From Thermodesulfobacterium hydrogeniphilum (GTDB taxonomy: Bacteria > Desulfobacterota > Thermodesulfobacteria > Thermodesulfobacteriales > Thermodesulfobacteriaceae): a stretch of 64,000 nucleotides of DNA. Position numbers and translations under genes: made by a program. Positions 35,099 to 45,638 of this stretch are shown here, one piece after another. The first letter of the stretch is position 1; each line of letters begins with the position of its first letter. The DNA lies in contig NZ_JQKW01000007.1 of NCBI RefSeq assembly GCF_000746255.1, positions 217,672 to 281,671 of the forward strand, written 5' to 3'. A model generated the notes under the pieces. The model saw only the letters and a list, made by a program, of their open reading frames with translations. It ran no database searches and was not told the origin of the DNA.

Positions 35099-36384
35099 GA
35101 ATAAGATCTAAGGCTTTTTATGAAAAAGCTATAAAGGCTATCCCTGGAGGAGTAAATAGCCCTGTTAGAGCTTGTAAAGCTGTAAAATCTGATCCTGTTT
35201 TTTTTGAAAAGGGAGAAGGTGCTTATTTAATAGATGTAGATGGGAATAGGTATATAGATTATGTTTGTTCTTGGGGACCTCTTATTCTTGGACATGCTCA
35301 TCCAGAGATTATTGCAAATGTTTATTTTGCCTCTAAAAAAGGAACCAGCTTTGGTGCTCCAACTTGGCAGGAAGTAGAGCTGGCAGAGTTTATAAAATCC
35401 TGTGTTCCTTCTATAGAAAAAGTTCGTCTTGTCAACTCTGGAACAGAAGCAACTATGAGCGCTATTCGTCTTGCAAGAGCTTACACTAAAAGAAAAAAAA
35501 TCGTAAAATTTGAGGGATGTTATCATGGGCATGTAGATTCTCTTCTTGTAAAAGCAGGTTCAGGTCTTGCTACTTTTGGAATTCCTGCCAGCCCTGGTGT
35601 TCCTGAGGAACTTACAGCTCATACTTTAAATTTGCCTTATAATGATTTTGAAAAAGTGGAAGAAGCTTTTAAACAATATGGAGAAGAAATAGCTGCAGTT
35701 ATAGTTGAGCCTGTGCCTGCTAATATGGGAGTCATTCCTCCTAAGGAAGGTTTTTTACAGTTTTTAAGAGAAATTACTCAAAAATATGGAGCTCTTCTTA
35801 TTTTTGATGAGGTGATTACAGGTTTTAGACTTGGCTTATCAGGAGCTCAAGGGTTCTATGGAATAACACCTGATTTAACCTGTCTTGGTAAAATTATAGG
35901 AGGAGGGCTTCCTGTAGGAGCTTATGGAGGGAAGGCTGAAATTATGGATATGGTTGCACCAGAGGGTCCTGTTTATCAGGCAGGCACATTATCAGGAAAT
36001 CCCATTGCAGTAGCAGCAGGACTTGCTACTTTAAAAGAACTTGCCAAACCCGGTACTTATGAAAAACTTGAAGCCTTAGCTTCAAAACTTGAAGAGGGTA
36101 TAAAGGAAGCTTTAAAAGATCTGGATCTACCCTATAGAGTTCACAGAATTGCTTCTATGCTTACCTTATTCTTTACAGATAAAGAAGTTATTAATTTTGA
36201 AACTGCTTTAAGTTCTGATACAGAAAAATTTGCTATTTTCTGGCAAAAAATGCTTGAAAAAGGAATTTATTTACCTCCTTCTCAGTTTGAAGCCTGGTTT
36301 GTATCCTTGGCTCATGGAGAAGAAGAAATAGAGAATACTGTGGAAGCTGTTTACAAAGTTTTAAAGAAAATGCATAAAGATTAA
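35095..36384 (+). CDS. hemL: Glutamate-1-semialdehyde 2,1-aminomutase
   Basis: 429 residues, the usual length. [75 protein letters not shown] and the PLP-lysine region [19 protein letters not shown] are diagnostic. It makes 5-aminolevulinate in the C5 tetrapyrrole pathway, needed for siroheme, heme (cytochrome bd) and corrinoids. Overlaps the aldolase by 4 bp and the convergent queA by 4 bp. Confidence 0.98.
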   Translation: MRIRSKAFYEKAIKAIPGGVNSPVRACKAVKSDPVFFEKGEGAYLIDVDGNRYIDYVCSWGPLILGHAHPEIIANVYFASKKGTSFGAPTWQEVELAEFIKSCVPSIEKVRLVNSGTEATMSAIRLARAYTKRKKIVKFEGCYHGHVDSLLVKAGSGLATFGIPASPGVPEELTAHTLNLPYNDFEKVEEAFKQYGEEIAAVIVEPVPANMGVIPPKEGFLQFLREITQKYGALLIFDEVITGFRLGLSGAQGFYGITPDLTCLGKIIGGGLPVGAYGGKAEIMDMVAPEGPVYQAGTLSGNPIAVAAGLATLKELAKPGTYEKLEALASKLEEGIKEALKDLDLPYRVHRIASMLTLFFTDKEVINFETALSSDTEKFAIFWQKMLEKGIYLPPSQFEAWFVSLAHGEEEIENTVEAVYKVLKKMHKD

Positions 36385-37430
36385 ATTATAAAAGTAGCAT
36401 CTCCATAAGAATAAAAACGATAGTTCTTTTTTATGGCTTCTTGATAAGCTTTTAATATAAGAGATCTTCCAGCAAAGGCACAAACTAAGAGAAGTAACGA
36501 AGATTTTGGAAGATGGAAGTTGGTAACCATAGCAGAGACTATCTGAAATTTAAAACCAGGATAAATATAAAGATCACAAAGGCCTTTATAAGGAGTTAAG
36601 CCTTTTTTAGCTATAAATTCTAAGGTTCTTACTACAGTGGTTCCAACTGCAATAATCCTACGTTTTTCTGAAAGAGCTTTTTTAATTTCTTCTATTACAT
36701 CTTCTTCTATTTCAATATATTCTGATTCAATTTGATGTTTTCTTATATCTTTTACTTTTATAGGAGCAAAAGTTCCATATCCTACATGTAAAGTAATGAA
36801 TTTAATAACAATACCTTTTTCCTGTAAAGTTTTAAGTAAGTTTTCATCAAAATGAAACCCTGCAGTAGGAGCAGCAATAGAACCTTCTTTTTGAGCAAAA
36901 ACTGTTTGATATCTTTCCAAATCTGTAATTTCTGGTTCTCTTTTTATATAAGGGGGAAGGGGAGCTTTTCCATATTTATAAATAAGATTTTCTAAAGGTT
37001 CTATCTGACTTTCAAGCTCTACAAAAAACCTTCCTCCCTCCAGTTTATCTAAAACTTTAATTTTTATATAATTTTCTATTAAAATTTCTGTTCCTTTTTT
37101 AATACGTTTTCCTTTGATCAAAGCAAAGGTTTGGAATTTAAATCCAGTGGGTTTTTTAAAAAGCAGAAGTTCAGCTTCCCCTCCTGTAGTTTTTCGTCCT
37201 TTAAGTCTTGCGGGGAAAACTTTGGTATTATTGAGAATTAATAAATCTCCTTTTTGAAAATATTTTTCTATTTCTGAAAATTTTTCATGGAAATACAATT
37301 TTCCTGGTTTTTTTTCTATTACCAAAAGTTTAGATTCTGTACGTTTTTTAGCAGGATAATAAGCAATAAGATGCTCTGGAAGCTGGTAATTATAGTATTC
37401 TATATCAAATTTTTCAGGAATGGTAGACAT
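36381..37430 (-). CDS. queA: S-adenosylmethionine:tRNA ribosyltransferase-isomerase
   Basis: 349 residues. [77 protein letters not shown] and [24 protein letters not shown] are QueA signatures. It transfers the ribose of SAM to 7-aminomethyl-7-deazaguanine in tRNA to make epoxyqueuosine. It lies 3 bp downstream of lysA on the minus strand and converges on hemL. Confidence 0.98.
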   Translation of the reverse strand: MSTIPEKFDIEYYNYQLPEHLIAYYPAKKRTESKLLVIEKKPGKLYFHEKFSEIEKYFQKGDLLILNNTKVFPARLKGRKTTGGEAELLLFKKPTGFKFQTFALIKGKRIKKGTEILIENYIKIKVLDKLEGGRFFVELESQIEPLENLIYKYGKAPLPPYIKREPEITDLERYQTVFAQKEGSIAAPTAGFHFDENLLKTLQEKGIVIKFITLHVGYGTFAPIKVKDIRKHQIESEYIEIEEDVIEEIKKALSEKRRIIAVGTTVVRTLEFIAKKGLTPYKGLCDLYIYPGFKFQIVSAMVTNFHLPKSSLLLLVCAFAGRSLILKAYQEAIKKNYRFYSYGDATFII

Positions 37431-37433
37431 AGA

Positions 37434-38696
37434 TTAAAGATATGGAGCTGGAATACTTTCCAAAGCAATGAGATCTTCTATAGTTTCTCTTCTTCGTACT
37501 ACAAAATATTTATTTCCATCTACCAGAATTTCTGGACATCTTGGTCTGGAGTTATAATTAGAGCTCATTACAAAACCATAAGCACCTGCACTCATAACAG
37601 CGAGAAGATCTCCTCTTTTAACTCTGGGAAGTTTTCTTTCTTTTGCCAAGAAATCACTGCTCTCACAAATAGGACCTACTACATCTACAACTTCTTCTTC
37701 AGCAAAGGTTTCTTCCACAGGAATTATTTTATGATAAGCTTGATAAAAAGCGGGCCTTATAAGATCATTCATTCCAGCATCTACAATAACAAATTTTTTA
37801 GATATGTTTTCTTTAGTATAAAGGACCTTAGTAACTAAAATTCCTGCATTTCCTACAATTACTCTACCAGGTTCCAAAATTATAGTAGCTTTAAGATCCT
37901 TAGCTTCCTGAATAATGGCTTCAGCATATTCCTGAGGCAAAGGAGGTTCCTCTTCGTTATAAATTATACCTAATCCTCCACCAAGATCCAGGTATTTGGG
38001 TTCAAGCCCGAGATTTATTAATTCTTCCCAGATTTTTTTCAGTCTATATAAAGCATCTTTAAAAGGAGCAATAGAGGTTATTTGAGATCCGATATGAGCA
38101 TCTAAACCTACAGGTTTTAAATAGGGATTTTCTTTAGCTTTTTTATAGATGGGTATTACTAATTCTTCTGGAATGCCAAATTTGTTCTTTTTTAGACCTG
38201 TAGAAATATAAGGATGAGTTTGGGGATCTACATCAGGATTTACTCTTAACGCAAAAGGAGCAGGTTTATTAAGTTTTTTAGCAACTTCTGCAAGGGCTTC
38301 AAGCTCTTCCAGACTTTCCACATTAAACATTAGTATTCCAGCAGATAGAGCCATTTCCATTTCTTCAAGAGTTTTTCCTACTCCAGAAAAAGCTATCTTT
38401 TCAGGAGGGATACCTGCTTTTAAAGCCCTTTTTAACTCCCCTCCTGAAACTATATCAGCTCCAGCTCCAAGGTGTTTTAGTACAGAAAGTACGGCTATAT
38501 TAGAGTTTGCTTTCACAGAATAGCAAATAATATGATCTATTGATTTAAAGGAGCTATCAAATACTTTAAAATGTCTGCGAATGGTTTTGGCAGAATAGAT
38601 ATAAGCGGGGGTACCAACTTCTTTTACAATTTTTTTTATAGGAACTTCTTCACAATAGAGCTCTCCATTCTTGTATCCAAAATAATGCATTTTCAA
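37434..38696 (-). CDS. lysA: Diaminopimelate decarboxylase
   Basis: 420 residues. PLP lysine in CYSVKANSN (about residue 60), AHIGSQI, LDLGGGLGI, ILEPGRVIVGNAG, the substrate/PLP motif GPICESSDFLA and MSAGAYGFVMSSNYNSRPR. It decarboxylates meso-diaminopimelate to lysine. The N-terminal FGYKNGELYCEEVPIKKIVKEVGTPAYIY is canonical. First gene of lysA-queA, with a strong promoter upstream. Confidence 0.98.
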   Translation of the reverse strand: MKMHYFGYKNGELYCEEVPIKKIVKEVGTPAYIYSAKTIRRHFKVFDSSFKSIDHIICYSVKANSNIAVLSVLKHLGAGADIVSGGELKRALKAGIPPEKIAFSGVGKTLEEMEMALSAGILMFNVESLEELEALAEVAKKLNKPAPFALRVNPDVDPQTHPYISTGLKKNKFGIPEELVIPIYKKAKENPYLKPVGLDAHIGSQITSIAPFKDALYRLKKIWEELINLGLEPKYLDLGGGLGIIYNEEEPPLPQEYAEAIIQEAKDLKATIILEPGRVIVGNAGILVTKVLYTKENISKKFVIVDAGMNDLIRPAFYQAYHKIIPVEETFAEEEVVDVVGPICESSDFLAKERKLPRVKRGDLLAVMSAGAYGFVMSSNYNSRPRCPEILVDGNKYFVVRRRETIEDLIALESIPAPYL

Positions 38697-38715
38697 CCTC
38701 TAAAAAATTTTTTTA

Positions 38716-38745
38716 ATAATACCACACCTTTTTCCCTTTTGTCAA
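38716..38745 (-). promoter_or_regulatory. Promoter for lysA-queA
   Basis: Minus strand consensus TTGACA (38740-38745), 18-bp spacer, TATTAT (38716-38721), 20 bp before the lysA ATG. Confidence 0.65.
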
Positions 38746-38747
38746 CC

Positions 38748-38780
38748 TAAAAATTACCACTTCGTAAGTGGTAATTTTTA
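38748..38780. repeat. Perfect 15-bp-arm inverted repeat between two divergent promoters
   Basis: Arms TAAAAATTACCACTT (38748-38762) and AAGTGGTAATTTTTA (38766-38780) flank the loop CGT. It looks like a bidirectional terminator, yet it lies upstream of both the lysA promoter and the 38841 promoter, where neither main transcript would read it. An operator or structural element is an alternative. Confidence 0.7.
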
Positions 38781-38827
38781 AAATGGTTCTAAATTAGAAA
38801 ATAGTTTGGGGTTATTGTAATTTGTGC

Positions 38828-38833
38828 TATAAT
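38828..38833 (+). promoter_or_regulatory. Consensus -10 element 7 bp before an ATG (leaderless start?)
   Basis: TATAAT at 38828-38833 ends 7 bp before the ATG at 38841, so transcription would begin at or next to the start codon. No ribosome site precedes this ATG. The -35 (TTTGGG, 38805-38810, 17-bp spacer) is poor. Confidence 0.4.
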
Positions 38834-38840
38834 TTAAAAT

Positions 38841-39812
38841 ATGGACAGATTAGTCACTGTGGCTTTTTCTCCTCATAGAGTAGAAACTCTTCCTTTTGCT
38901 GAAAAACTTATGTCTCAACACGATATTATTATTCTGGAAGAACCACCAAATAAACTTTTTCAAAATTTTTTAAAAGAAGAAATTAGCATAGAAGAATACC
39001 TTAAAAATACTGATTTCTGGTTTCCCACCTTTATAAAGGAAAGCCTTAAAATTCTTCGTGGTTTATATAAAAAAGGTAAAAAAATCTTTCAGGTAGAACC
39101 ATATTTAGAAAAAGTAGCTTTTATTCAAAAAGAATTAGAAAATGGTAATAATATAGAAAAAATAATAAATACTCCAGAGTTAAAAGAAATTTATCAGGTA
39201 GAAAATAAAGCTATAGGAAAACTTCTGGAATATTACAAAGTTTCGTTAAAAGATAGCTTTGAGAATATTATAGAAGCAGTTAAAACTTTTTCCAAAGCTG
39301 ATGCTGAAAGATTTCGTTTAAGAGATTATTTAAGAGCTCAGGCTATTATTAAACTTCTTCCTGAAAAAGGAAAAGTTTACATAGAAGCAGGTACTATCCA
39401 TGTTTATTTTAAAAAGCTTCTTCATATCCATTTAGGAAAAACCTGGAGAATTTCTCATAAATATCTTTTAGAGAAAGTTTTAAAATCTCTTATAGGAAAA
39501 GCCTGGGTTTTTCCTCCAGGAGAGCTTTTAACACTCAGATATATCTTAAAAAGAAAGGAAAATAAAGAAAAAGAAAATCTTCTTGCTGCAAGATCTTTAA
39601 TATATATAAAAATAATACCCAAGGAAGAACTTCTTCCCACTCCTGAAGAACCTTTTCCTCATCTTAAAAAAGAATTAAAAGCTATTCAAATGGTAGATAA
39701 GCTTTCTTTTCAAGATTGTGCTAAACTTTACAAAGAATTGTTTTTTATAAAAAATAATGAAGAATCAGAAAAAATTGTAGAAAAATATTTAAAAAGCAAT
39801 ATAATTAAATAA
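38841..39812 (+). CDS. Uncharacterised protein
   Basis: 323 residues, no signal peptide or membrane helix. I do not recognise the family with confidence. The N-terminus (VTVAFSPHRVETLPFAEKLMSQHDIIILEEP) and the middle RFRLRDYLRAQAIIKLLPEKGKVYIEAGTIHVYFKKLLHIHL faintly recall TraB/ChaN-like folds, where a late strand ends in a conserved His, but this is only a suggestion. It is preceded by a possible leaderless promoter, and ilvC follows after 33 bp with its own ribosome site. Confidence 0.6.
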   Translation: MDRLVTVAFSPHRVETLPFAEKLMSQHDIIILEEPPNKLFQNFLKEEISIEEYLKNTDFWFPTFIKESLKILRGLYKKGKKIFQVEPYLEKVAFIQKELENGNNIEKIINTPELKEIYQVENKAIGKLLEYYKVSLKDSFENIIEAVKTFSKADAERFRLRDYLRAQAIIKLLPEKGKVYIEAGTIHVYFKKLLHIHLGKTWRISHKYLLEKVLKSLIGKAWVFPPGELLTLRYILKRKENKEKENLLAARSLIYIKIIPKEELLPTPEEPFPHLKKELKAIQMVDKLSFQDCAKLYKELFFIKNNEESEKIVEKYLKSNIIK

Positions 39813-40844
<1,032 letters not shown>

Positions 40845-40849
40845 ACCTC

Positions 40850-40895
40850 AAAAGATATGGCTCTGGAAGTTTTTCCCAGAGCCATATCTTTTATA
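40850..40895 (+). terminator. Rho-independent terminator after ilvC
   Basis: A 17-bp perfect stem: AAAAGATATGGCTCTGG (40850-40866), 9-nt loop, CCAGAGCCATATCTTTT (40876-40892). It also closes off transcription before the sugar cassette. The 41.90-41.03 kb spacer after it (40896-41031) shows no clear promoter, though TATAAT occurs at 40984-40989. Confidence 0.9.
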
Positions 40896-41031
40896 TTAAA
40901 TTTCTTTTTTAAATTACTTAAAAGCCGATAATTACCATTTATTGCTTGAAGTTTAAATCCATAACTTCTTGCATTTTCAGAGATATAATTTAGGATTATT
41001 ATAAGATAGAATAATAAACGGAAGTTGGGTT

Positions 41032-41904
41032 ATGAAAGCCGTAATACTTGCAGGTGGTAGTGGAACAAGACTTTATCCAGTTACAGTGGCAATAAACAAG
41101 CATTTTTTGCCAATTTATAACAAACCTATGATTTATTATCCTCTCTCTCTGATAATGCTTCTTGGGATAAGAGATATTCTCTTAATTATAAATCCTGAAG
41201 ACTTGGTAATTTTCCAAAAACTTTTTAAAGATGGTTCACATCTTGGAATAAATATTAAGTATAAAATTCAGGAAAGACCAAATGGATTAGCTGAGGGATT
41301 AATTCTGGCTGAAGATTTTATTGGTAATGATAATATCTGCTATATGCTGGGGGATAACATCTTTTTTGGTCATGATCTGGTGAAGATAATGAATGAAGCA
41401 AGGTATGAGATTGAGAAAAGTGGTGGTGCCTATGTTTTTGGTTACTATGTAAAAGACCCTGAGAGATTTGGAGTTGTGGAGTTTGATGATAAGGGAAATG
41501 TTATTTCTCTTGAAGAGAAGCCTAAAAAGCCAAAGTCAAACTATGCTGTAGTAGGGATGTATTTTTACGACAATGAGGCAGTTCAGATTGCTAAAAATGT
41601 AAAGCCATCAGAGAGAGGGGAGCTTGAGATCACTTCTGTTAATGAGGAATATTTACGCCGCGGTAGGCTTAAGGTAAAGCTTCTTGGTAGAGGCTTTGCC
41701 TGGTTTGATGCTGGAACGCATGATAGTTTTCTTGAAGCAGGGGAGTTTGTGGCAACGATTGAGAAAAAGACTGGACTTATGATAGGGTGTATAGAGGAGA
41801 TAGCCTATAGAAATGGCTGGATAGATAAAGAAAAGCTCCTTGAGCTTGCAAAGCCTCTTGCTAAAACAGAATATGGGAAGTATTTGATAGAACTTGCAAA
41901 ATGA
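41032..41904 (+). CDS. rmlA: Glucose-1-phosphate thymidylyltransferase
   Basis: 290 residues. [39 protein letters not shown] is the nucleotidyltransferase signature; [60 protein letters not shown] and [16 protein letters not shown] complete RmlA. It forms dTDP-glucose. The gene is richer in G/C and uses more GAG/CTT-type codons than genes on either side, pointing to transfer. It overlaps the following oxidoreductase by 4 bp. Confidence 0.96.
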   Translation: MKAVILAGGSGTRLYPVTVAINKHFLPIYNKPMIYYPLSLIMLLGIRDILLIINPEDLVIFQKLFKDGSHLGINIKYKIQERPNGLAEGLILAEDFIGNDNICYMLGDNIFFGHDLVKIMNEARYEIEKSGGAYVFGYYVKDPERFGVVEFDDKGNVISLEEKPKKPKSNYAVVGMYFYDNEAVQIAKNVKPSERGELEITSVNEEYLRRGRLKVKLLGRGFAWFDAGTHDSFLEAGEFVATIEKKTGLMIGCIEEIAYRNGWIDKEKLLELAKPLAKTEYGKYLIELAK

Positions 41905-43100
41905 AAGAAAAAGAGTTTGATTTTGTAATTATTGGAGCAGGTATCATAGGATTAACCTTAGCTAAAAATTTAAAAAAAAAGTATCCTGATGCAAAAATAG
42001 CAATAATAGAGAAAGAAATTGGGATAGGAGCTCACACAAGTGGCAGGAATAGCGGAGTTTTACATGCAGGTTTTTATTATACAGCAGATTCTTTAAAAGC
42101 CAGATTTACCAAAAATGGATGTTTATTTTGGAGAGAATATTGTGAAAGGTATGGCTTAAAAATTAATAAGTGTGGGAAGGTAGTAGTATGTAAAAATGAA
42201 AATGAGCTTGAAACGCTTTTTGAACTTAAGAGAAGAGGAGATAGAAATGGTGTCCCTCTTGAAGTAATAGAGGAAAAAGAGCTTGAGAAGTTTGAACCAA
42301 ATGCCAGGACGTATAAAAAAGCCCTTTGGTCTCCACTTACAGCAACAGTAGATCCTGTGGAAATTCTTTCGCATTTAAAATTTAATCTTGAAAAAGCAGG
42401 AATTAAATTTTTTTTAAACACTCCTTATCAAAGAAGAATTGATGAGAAAAAAATTGGAGCAGGAGAGTTTGTTTTTCAGTATGAAAAGCTAATAAATACT
42501 GCTGGACTTTACGCAGATAAGATAGCAAAAGAGTTTGGTTTTTCAAAAGATTATGTAATAATTCCTTTTAAAGGAATATATCTGGAATATACTGGAAGTG
42601 ATAAACCTATAAAAAGAAATATCTATCCAGTGCCAAATATAAAAAATCCTTTTTTAGGTGTGCATTATACTATAAAAGTTGATGGAAAGATTAAAATTGG
42701 CCCCACAGCAACACCAGCTTTTTGGAGGGAGAATTATAAAGGATTTGATAAATTTAATATTAAAGAGCTTCTGGAAATAATTAAATGGGAAGCCATTCTT
42801 TTTATTACTAATTCTTTTGGATTTAGAAACCTGGCATTTGAAGAAATTAAGAAGTATAGAAAAAGCTATTTGATAAATGAAGCCATCAAATTAGTGAAAA
42901 AAATAGATAAGAGGAAATTTACAAAGTGGGGAATACCAGGGATCAGGGCTCAGCTTTTGAATGTAAAGACAAAAGAGCTTGTGCAGGATTTTATAGTGGA
43001 AAAAGATAAAAATTCTGTGCATATTTTAAATGCAGTTTCGCCTGCTTTTACAGCGGCTTATCCTTTTACAAAATGGATAGTAGAGAATTTTATTGAATGA
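41901..43100 (+). CDS. lhgO: FAD-dependent L-2-hydroxyglutarate oxidase-like oxidoreductase
   Basis: 399 residues. FAD-binding [34 protein letters not shown], the family-typical [25 protein letters not shown], and near the end [49 protein letters not shown]-2-hydroxyglutarate oxidases (LhgO/YgaF) pass electrons to quinones. It is out of place inside a dTDP-sugar cassette, where it may instead oxidise a sugar-acid intermediate; the substrate is inferred from family resemblance only. Confidence 0.82.
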   Translation: MKEKEFDFVIIGAGIIGLTLAKNLKKKYPDAKIAIIEKEIGIGAHTSGRNSGVLHAGFYYTADSLKARFTKNGCLFWREYCERYGLKINKCGKVVVCKNENELETLFELKRRGDRNGVPLEVIEEKELEKFEPNARTYKKALWSPLTATVDPVEILSHLKFNLEKAGIKFFLNTPYQRRIDEKKIGAGEFVFQYEKLINTAGLYADKIAKEFGFSKDYVIIPFKGIYLEYTGSDKPIKRNIYPVPNIKNPFLGVHYTIKVDGKIKIGPTATPAFWRENYKGFDKFNIKELLEIIKWEAILFITNSFGFRNLAFEEIKKYRKSYLINEAIKLVKKIDKRKFTKWGIPGIRAQLLNVKTKELVQDFIVEKDKNSVHILNAVSPAFTAAYPFTKWIVENFIE

Positions 43101-43116
43101 AAAGGGAGGTATAGAG

Positions 43117-43695
43117 ATGGGAAAATTTAGGAAAATTGAGACCGAGCTTGAAGGGGTTTACATTTTAGAACCAACTGTGTTTGAAGACCATAGGGGATTT
43201 TTTATGGAGAGCTATAACAAGCGGGATTTTGAGGAGATTGGGCTTTTTTTTGATTTTGTGCAGGATAATCATTCTTTGAGTGTGCAGGCAGGAGTTTTGA
43301 GAGGGCTTCATTTTCAATTGAATCCAAAAGCTCAAACTAAGGTGGTAAGGTGTTTAAAAGGAGTGATTTATGATGTGGTAGTGGATATAAGAAAGGGGAG
43401 TCCTACTTTTGGGAAGTGGATAGGTGTGATTTTAAGCGAGTATAATAAGAGGCAGATAGTTGTGCCAAAAGGATTTGCCCATGGGATATTAACCCTTGTT
43501 CCAAATACCGAAATTTTATACAAAGTGGATGAATATTATTCTCCAGAACATGACAGGGCTATTAGGTGGAATGACCCGGAATTAAAGATTAACTGGCCTA
43601 TAAAGGAGCCAATTCTTTCAGAAAAAGATAAAAACGCACCGTTTTTAAGGGAGATAATAGATGAGATTAATTTTGTGTATGAAGGGGGTAAATAA
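43117..43695 (+). CDS. rmlC: dTDP-4-dehydrorhamnose 3,5-epimerase
   Basis: 192 residues from the ATG at 43117, which follows GGGAGG; an upstream in-frame start at 43093 overlaps lhgO. Cupin features: FEDHRGFFMESYNKRDFEEIGL, FVQDNHSLSVQAGVLRGLHFQ (catalytic His), VKGVIYDVVVDIRKGSPTFG-like segment, VPKGFAHGILTLV, YKVDEYYSPEHDRAIRWNDPEL. It epimerises dTDP-4-keto-6-deoxyglucose at C3 and C5. Its stop overlaps the next start by one base. Confidence 0.96.
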   Translation: MGKFRKIETELEGVYILEPTVFEDHRGFFMESYNKRDFEEIGLFFDFVQDNHSLSVQAGVLRGLHFQLNPKAQTKVVRCLKGVIYDVVVDIRKGSPTFGKWIGVILSEYNKRQIVVPKGFAHGILTLVPNTEILYKVDEYYSPEHDRAIRWNDPELKINWPIKEPILSEKDKNAPFLREIIDEINFVYEGGK

Positions 43696-44750
43696 TGGAG
43701 AAAGTGTTAGTAACAGGAGCAGGAGGGTACATAGGTTCTGTTTTAGTGCCAAAGCTTTTGGAAAGAGGCTATAAGGTAAAAGCAGTGGATAGATTTTTCT
43801 TTGGGATGGAAAAATTAAAGCCTCATCCCAATTTAGAACTAATAAAAGAAGACACAAGAGTTATGCCAGAAGAAATTTTTAAAGGGATAGATTACATAGT
43901 TGATTTAGTGGCTATTTCTAATGATCCCACGGGGGAGAGATTTAATGAGGCAACTTGGCAAATTAATCATTATTCAAGAGTAAGAACTGCAAAACTTGGG
44001 AAGAAGTTTGGTGTAAAAAAGTATATTTTTCCATCAAGCTGCAGTATATATGGCTTTCAGGAAGATATAGTGGATGAGAATTCTCCTGTAAATCCTTTAA
44101 CAACTTATGCAAAAGCAAACTTTCAAGCAGAAAAAGATATTATTCCTTTAGCTGATAAAAATTTTACTGTGGTTGTTCTTAGATTTTCTACTGTGTTTGG
44201 ATATAGTCCAAGGATGAGATTTGACCTTGCTATAAATGGAATGACTTACGGAGCATGGAAAACAGGAAGGCTTCCATTGATGCGAGATGGAAGTCAATAC
44301 AGACCATTTGTACATATAGAAGATGTGTCAGAGGCAGTTATAAAATTTTTAGAATTTTCAGATGAAACAAAAATAAATGGAGAAATTTTTAATGTAGGTG
44401 GAGATGAATTAAACTATCAAATAGGCGAGCTCGGGAAAATAGTTGCTGAGTTGGTGGAAAAAGAGACAGGTAAAAGCGTAGATATAGAGTGGTACGGAGA
44501 CCCCGATAAAAGGAGTTATAGAGTATCTTTTAAAAAGATAAAAAATGTAATTAACTGGACACCAAAAAGAAAAGCAGAAGATGGAGTAAAAGAGATTATT
44601 CAAAAACTTGAATCTGGCGAAATTGATAAAACAATTCAAACTATAACACTTGATTGGTATACGGAACTTGAAAAATGGTATAACCTGATAAAAGAGCTTG
44701 AAATGTATGGGGGGATATTAAATATAAAGTTTGAAAAGGGAGATCTTTAA
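43695..44750 (+). CDS. Divergent NAD-dependent epimerase/dehydratase (extended SDR) with altered YxxxK motif
   Basis: 351 residues. NAD-binding VTGAGGYIGSVLVPKLLERGYKVKAVDR, VDLVAISNDPTG, Ser region FPSSCSIYG and RPFVHIEDVSEAVIKFLE place it in the extended SDR family. Where YxxxK should occur it reads Tyr138-Ala-Lys-Ala-Asn142, so the catalytic Lys position holds Asn. The C-terminal ~60 residues (TIQTITLDWYTELEKWYNLI) are not typical of RmlB. It may be a 4,6-dehydratase-independent epimerase/reductase or a low-activity enzyme. It sits where rmlB would be expected. Confidence 0.8.
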   Translation: MEKVLVTGAGGYIGSVLVPKLLERGYKVKAVDRFFFGMEKLKPHPNLELIKEDTRVMPEEIFKGIDYIVDLVAISNDPTGERFNEATWQINHYSRVRTAKLGKKFGVKKYIFPSSCSIYGFQEDIVDENSPVNPLTTYAKANFQAEKDIIPLADKNFTVVVLRFSTVFGYSPRMRFDLAINGMTYGAWKTGRLPLMRDGSQYRPFVHIEDVSEAVIKFLEFSDETKINGEIFNVGGDELNYQIGELGKIVAELVEKETGKSVDIEWYGDPDKRSYRVSFKKIKNVINWTPKRKAEDGVKEIIQKLESGEIDKTIQTITLDWYTELEKWYNLIKELEMYGGILNIKFEKGDL

Positions 44751-44751
44751 G

Positions 44752-45606
44752 ATGAAAATAATAATTACAGGAGCGAAAGGTCAACTTGCAAAAGAATTTT
44801 TAAGAAAACTGGAAGAGATGGAAAAAGATTTTGTAGCTTTTTCAAAACAAGAATTGGATATATCCAACTTTGAGAAAGTTATTGAAGCTTTCAAGGAAAT
44901 AAAACCTTCTATTGTTATAAATTGTGCAGCTTATAATCTGGTTGACAGGGCAGAAAGCTTTCCTTTTGAGGCTATAAAAGTTAATTCTTTAGGAGTAGCT
45001 AATTTAATTTTTGCATGTAACAATTATAAAGCTAAGCTTGTTCACTTTTCAACAGATTATGTGTTTGATGGTTCAAAAGAAGGACTTTACACCGAAGAAG
45101 ATAAGCCTAACCCTTTAAACGAATATGGTAAAAGTAAACTTTTTGGGGAACATTTTATTCAGGAGCAAATGGAAGAGTATCTTATATTCCGTTTAAGCTG
45201 GGTTTACGGTGAAGGCAAACAGAACTTCCTTTACAAGCTAACAGAGTGGGCAAAATCTCAGAACTACCTTAGAATTGCCTGCGATGAGTTTTCAGTTCCC
45301 ACATCTACGAGAACAATAGTTGAAGTGACTTTAAAGGCTCTTGAAGCTGAGTTAACTGGGCTTTATCACCTTGTAAACTCTGGATATTGCTCTCGTTATG
45401 AGTGGGCAAAGGAATTTTTCAGGATTAAAAGAATAAAGAAGTTTATTTATCCTGCTTATCAGGCGGATTTTAATCTTCCTGCGAGAAGGCCGAAATTTTC
45501 CGCAATGAGCAATGCAAAGATATGTAAAGAGCTTGGTATAGAAATAAAAGAATGGAAAGAAGAACTTGAGGATGTAATAAAAAAGGGCTTCTTGAGATTA
45601 CAATAG
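44752..45606 (+). CDS. rmlD: dTDP-4-dehydrorhamnose reductase
   Basis: 284 residues from the ATG at 44752 (AAAGGGA 10 nt upstream); a TTG at 44731 is less likely. Landmarks: MKIIITGAKGQLAKEFL, INCAAYNLVDRAESFPFEAIKVNSLG, HFSTDYVFDG, NEYGKSKLFGE (intact YxxxK) and RLSWVYGEGKQNFLYKL. It reduces dTDP-4-keto-rhamnose to dTDP-L-rhamnose for the O-chain or glycoproteins. Last gene of the cassette. Confidence 0.95.
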   Translation: MKIIITGAKGQLAKEFLRKLEEMEKDFVAFSKQELDISNFEKVIEAFKEIKPSIVINCAAYNLVDRAESFPFEAIKVNSLGVANLIFACNNYKAKLVHFSTDYVFDGSKEGLYTEEDKPNPLNEYGKSKLFGEHFIQEQMEEYLIFRLSWVYGEGKQNFLYKLTEWAKSQNYLRIACDEFSVPTSTRTIVEVTLKALEAELTGLYHLVNSGYCSRYEWAKEFFRIKRIKKFIYPAYQADFNLPARRPKFSAMSNAKICKELGIEIKEWKEELEDVIKKGFLRLQ

Positions 45607-45610
45607 GCTC

Positions 45611-45629
45611 AGGTTGTAAAAGGTGTAAT
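45611..45629 (+). repeat. AGGTGTAA-type element upstream of hypF
   Basis: AGGTTGTAAAAGGTGTAAT differs from the sequence at 27161-27178 near fmdB only by one extra T. It lies 9 bp before the hypF start, in the short gap after rmlD. Confidence 0.5.
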
Positions 45630-45638
45630 CTAAAAAGG

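Noticed and set aside
37287..37838. 183-codon plus-strand frame across the queA/lysA junction
   Set aside because: Antisense to two clear enzymes; Phe/Ser/Tyr-rich composition expected of a complementary AT-rich frame.
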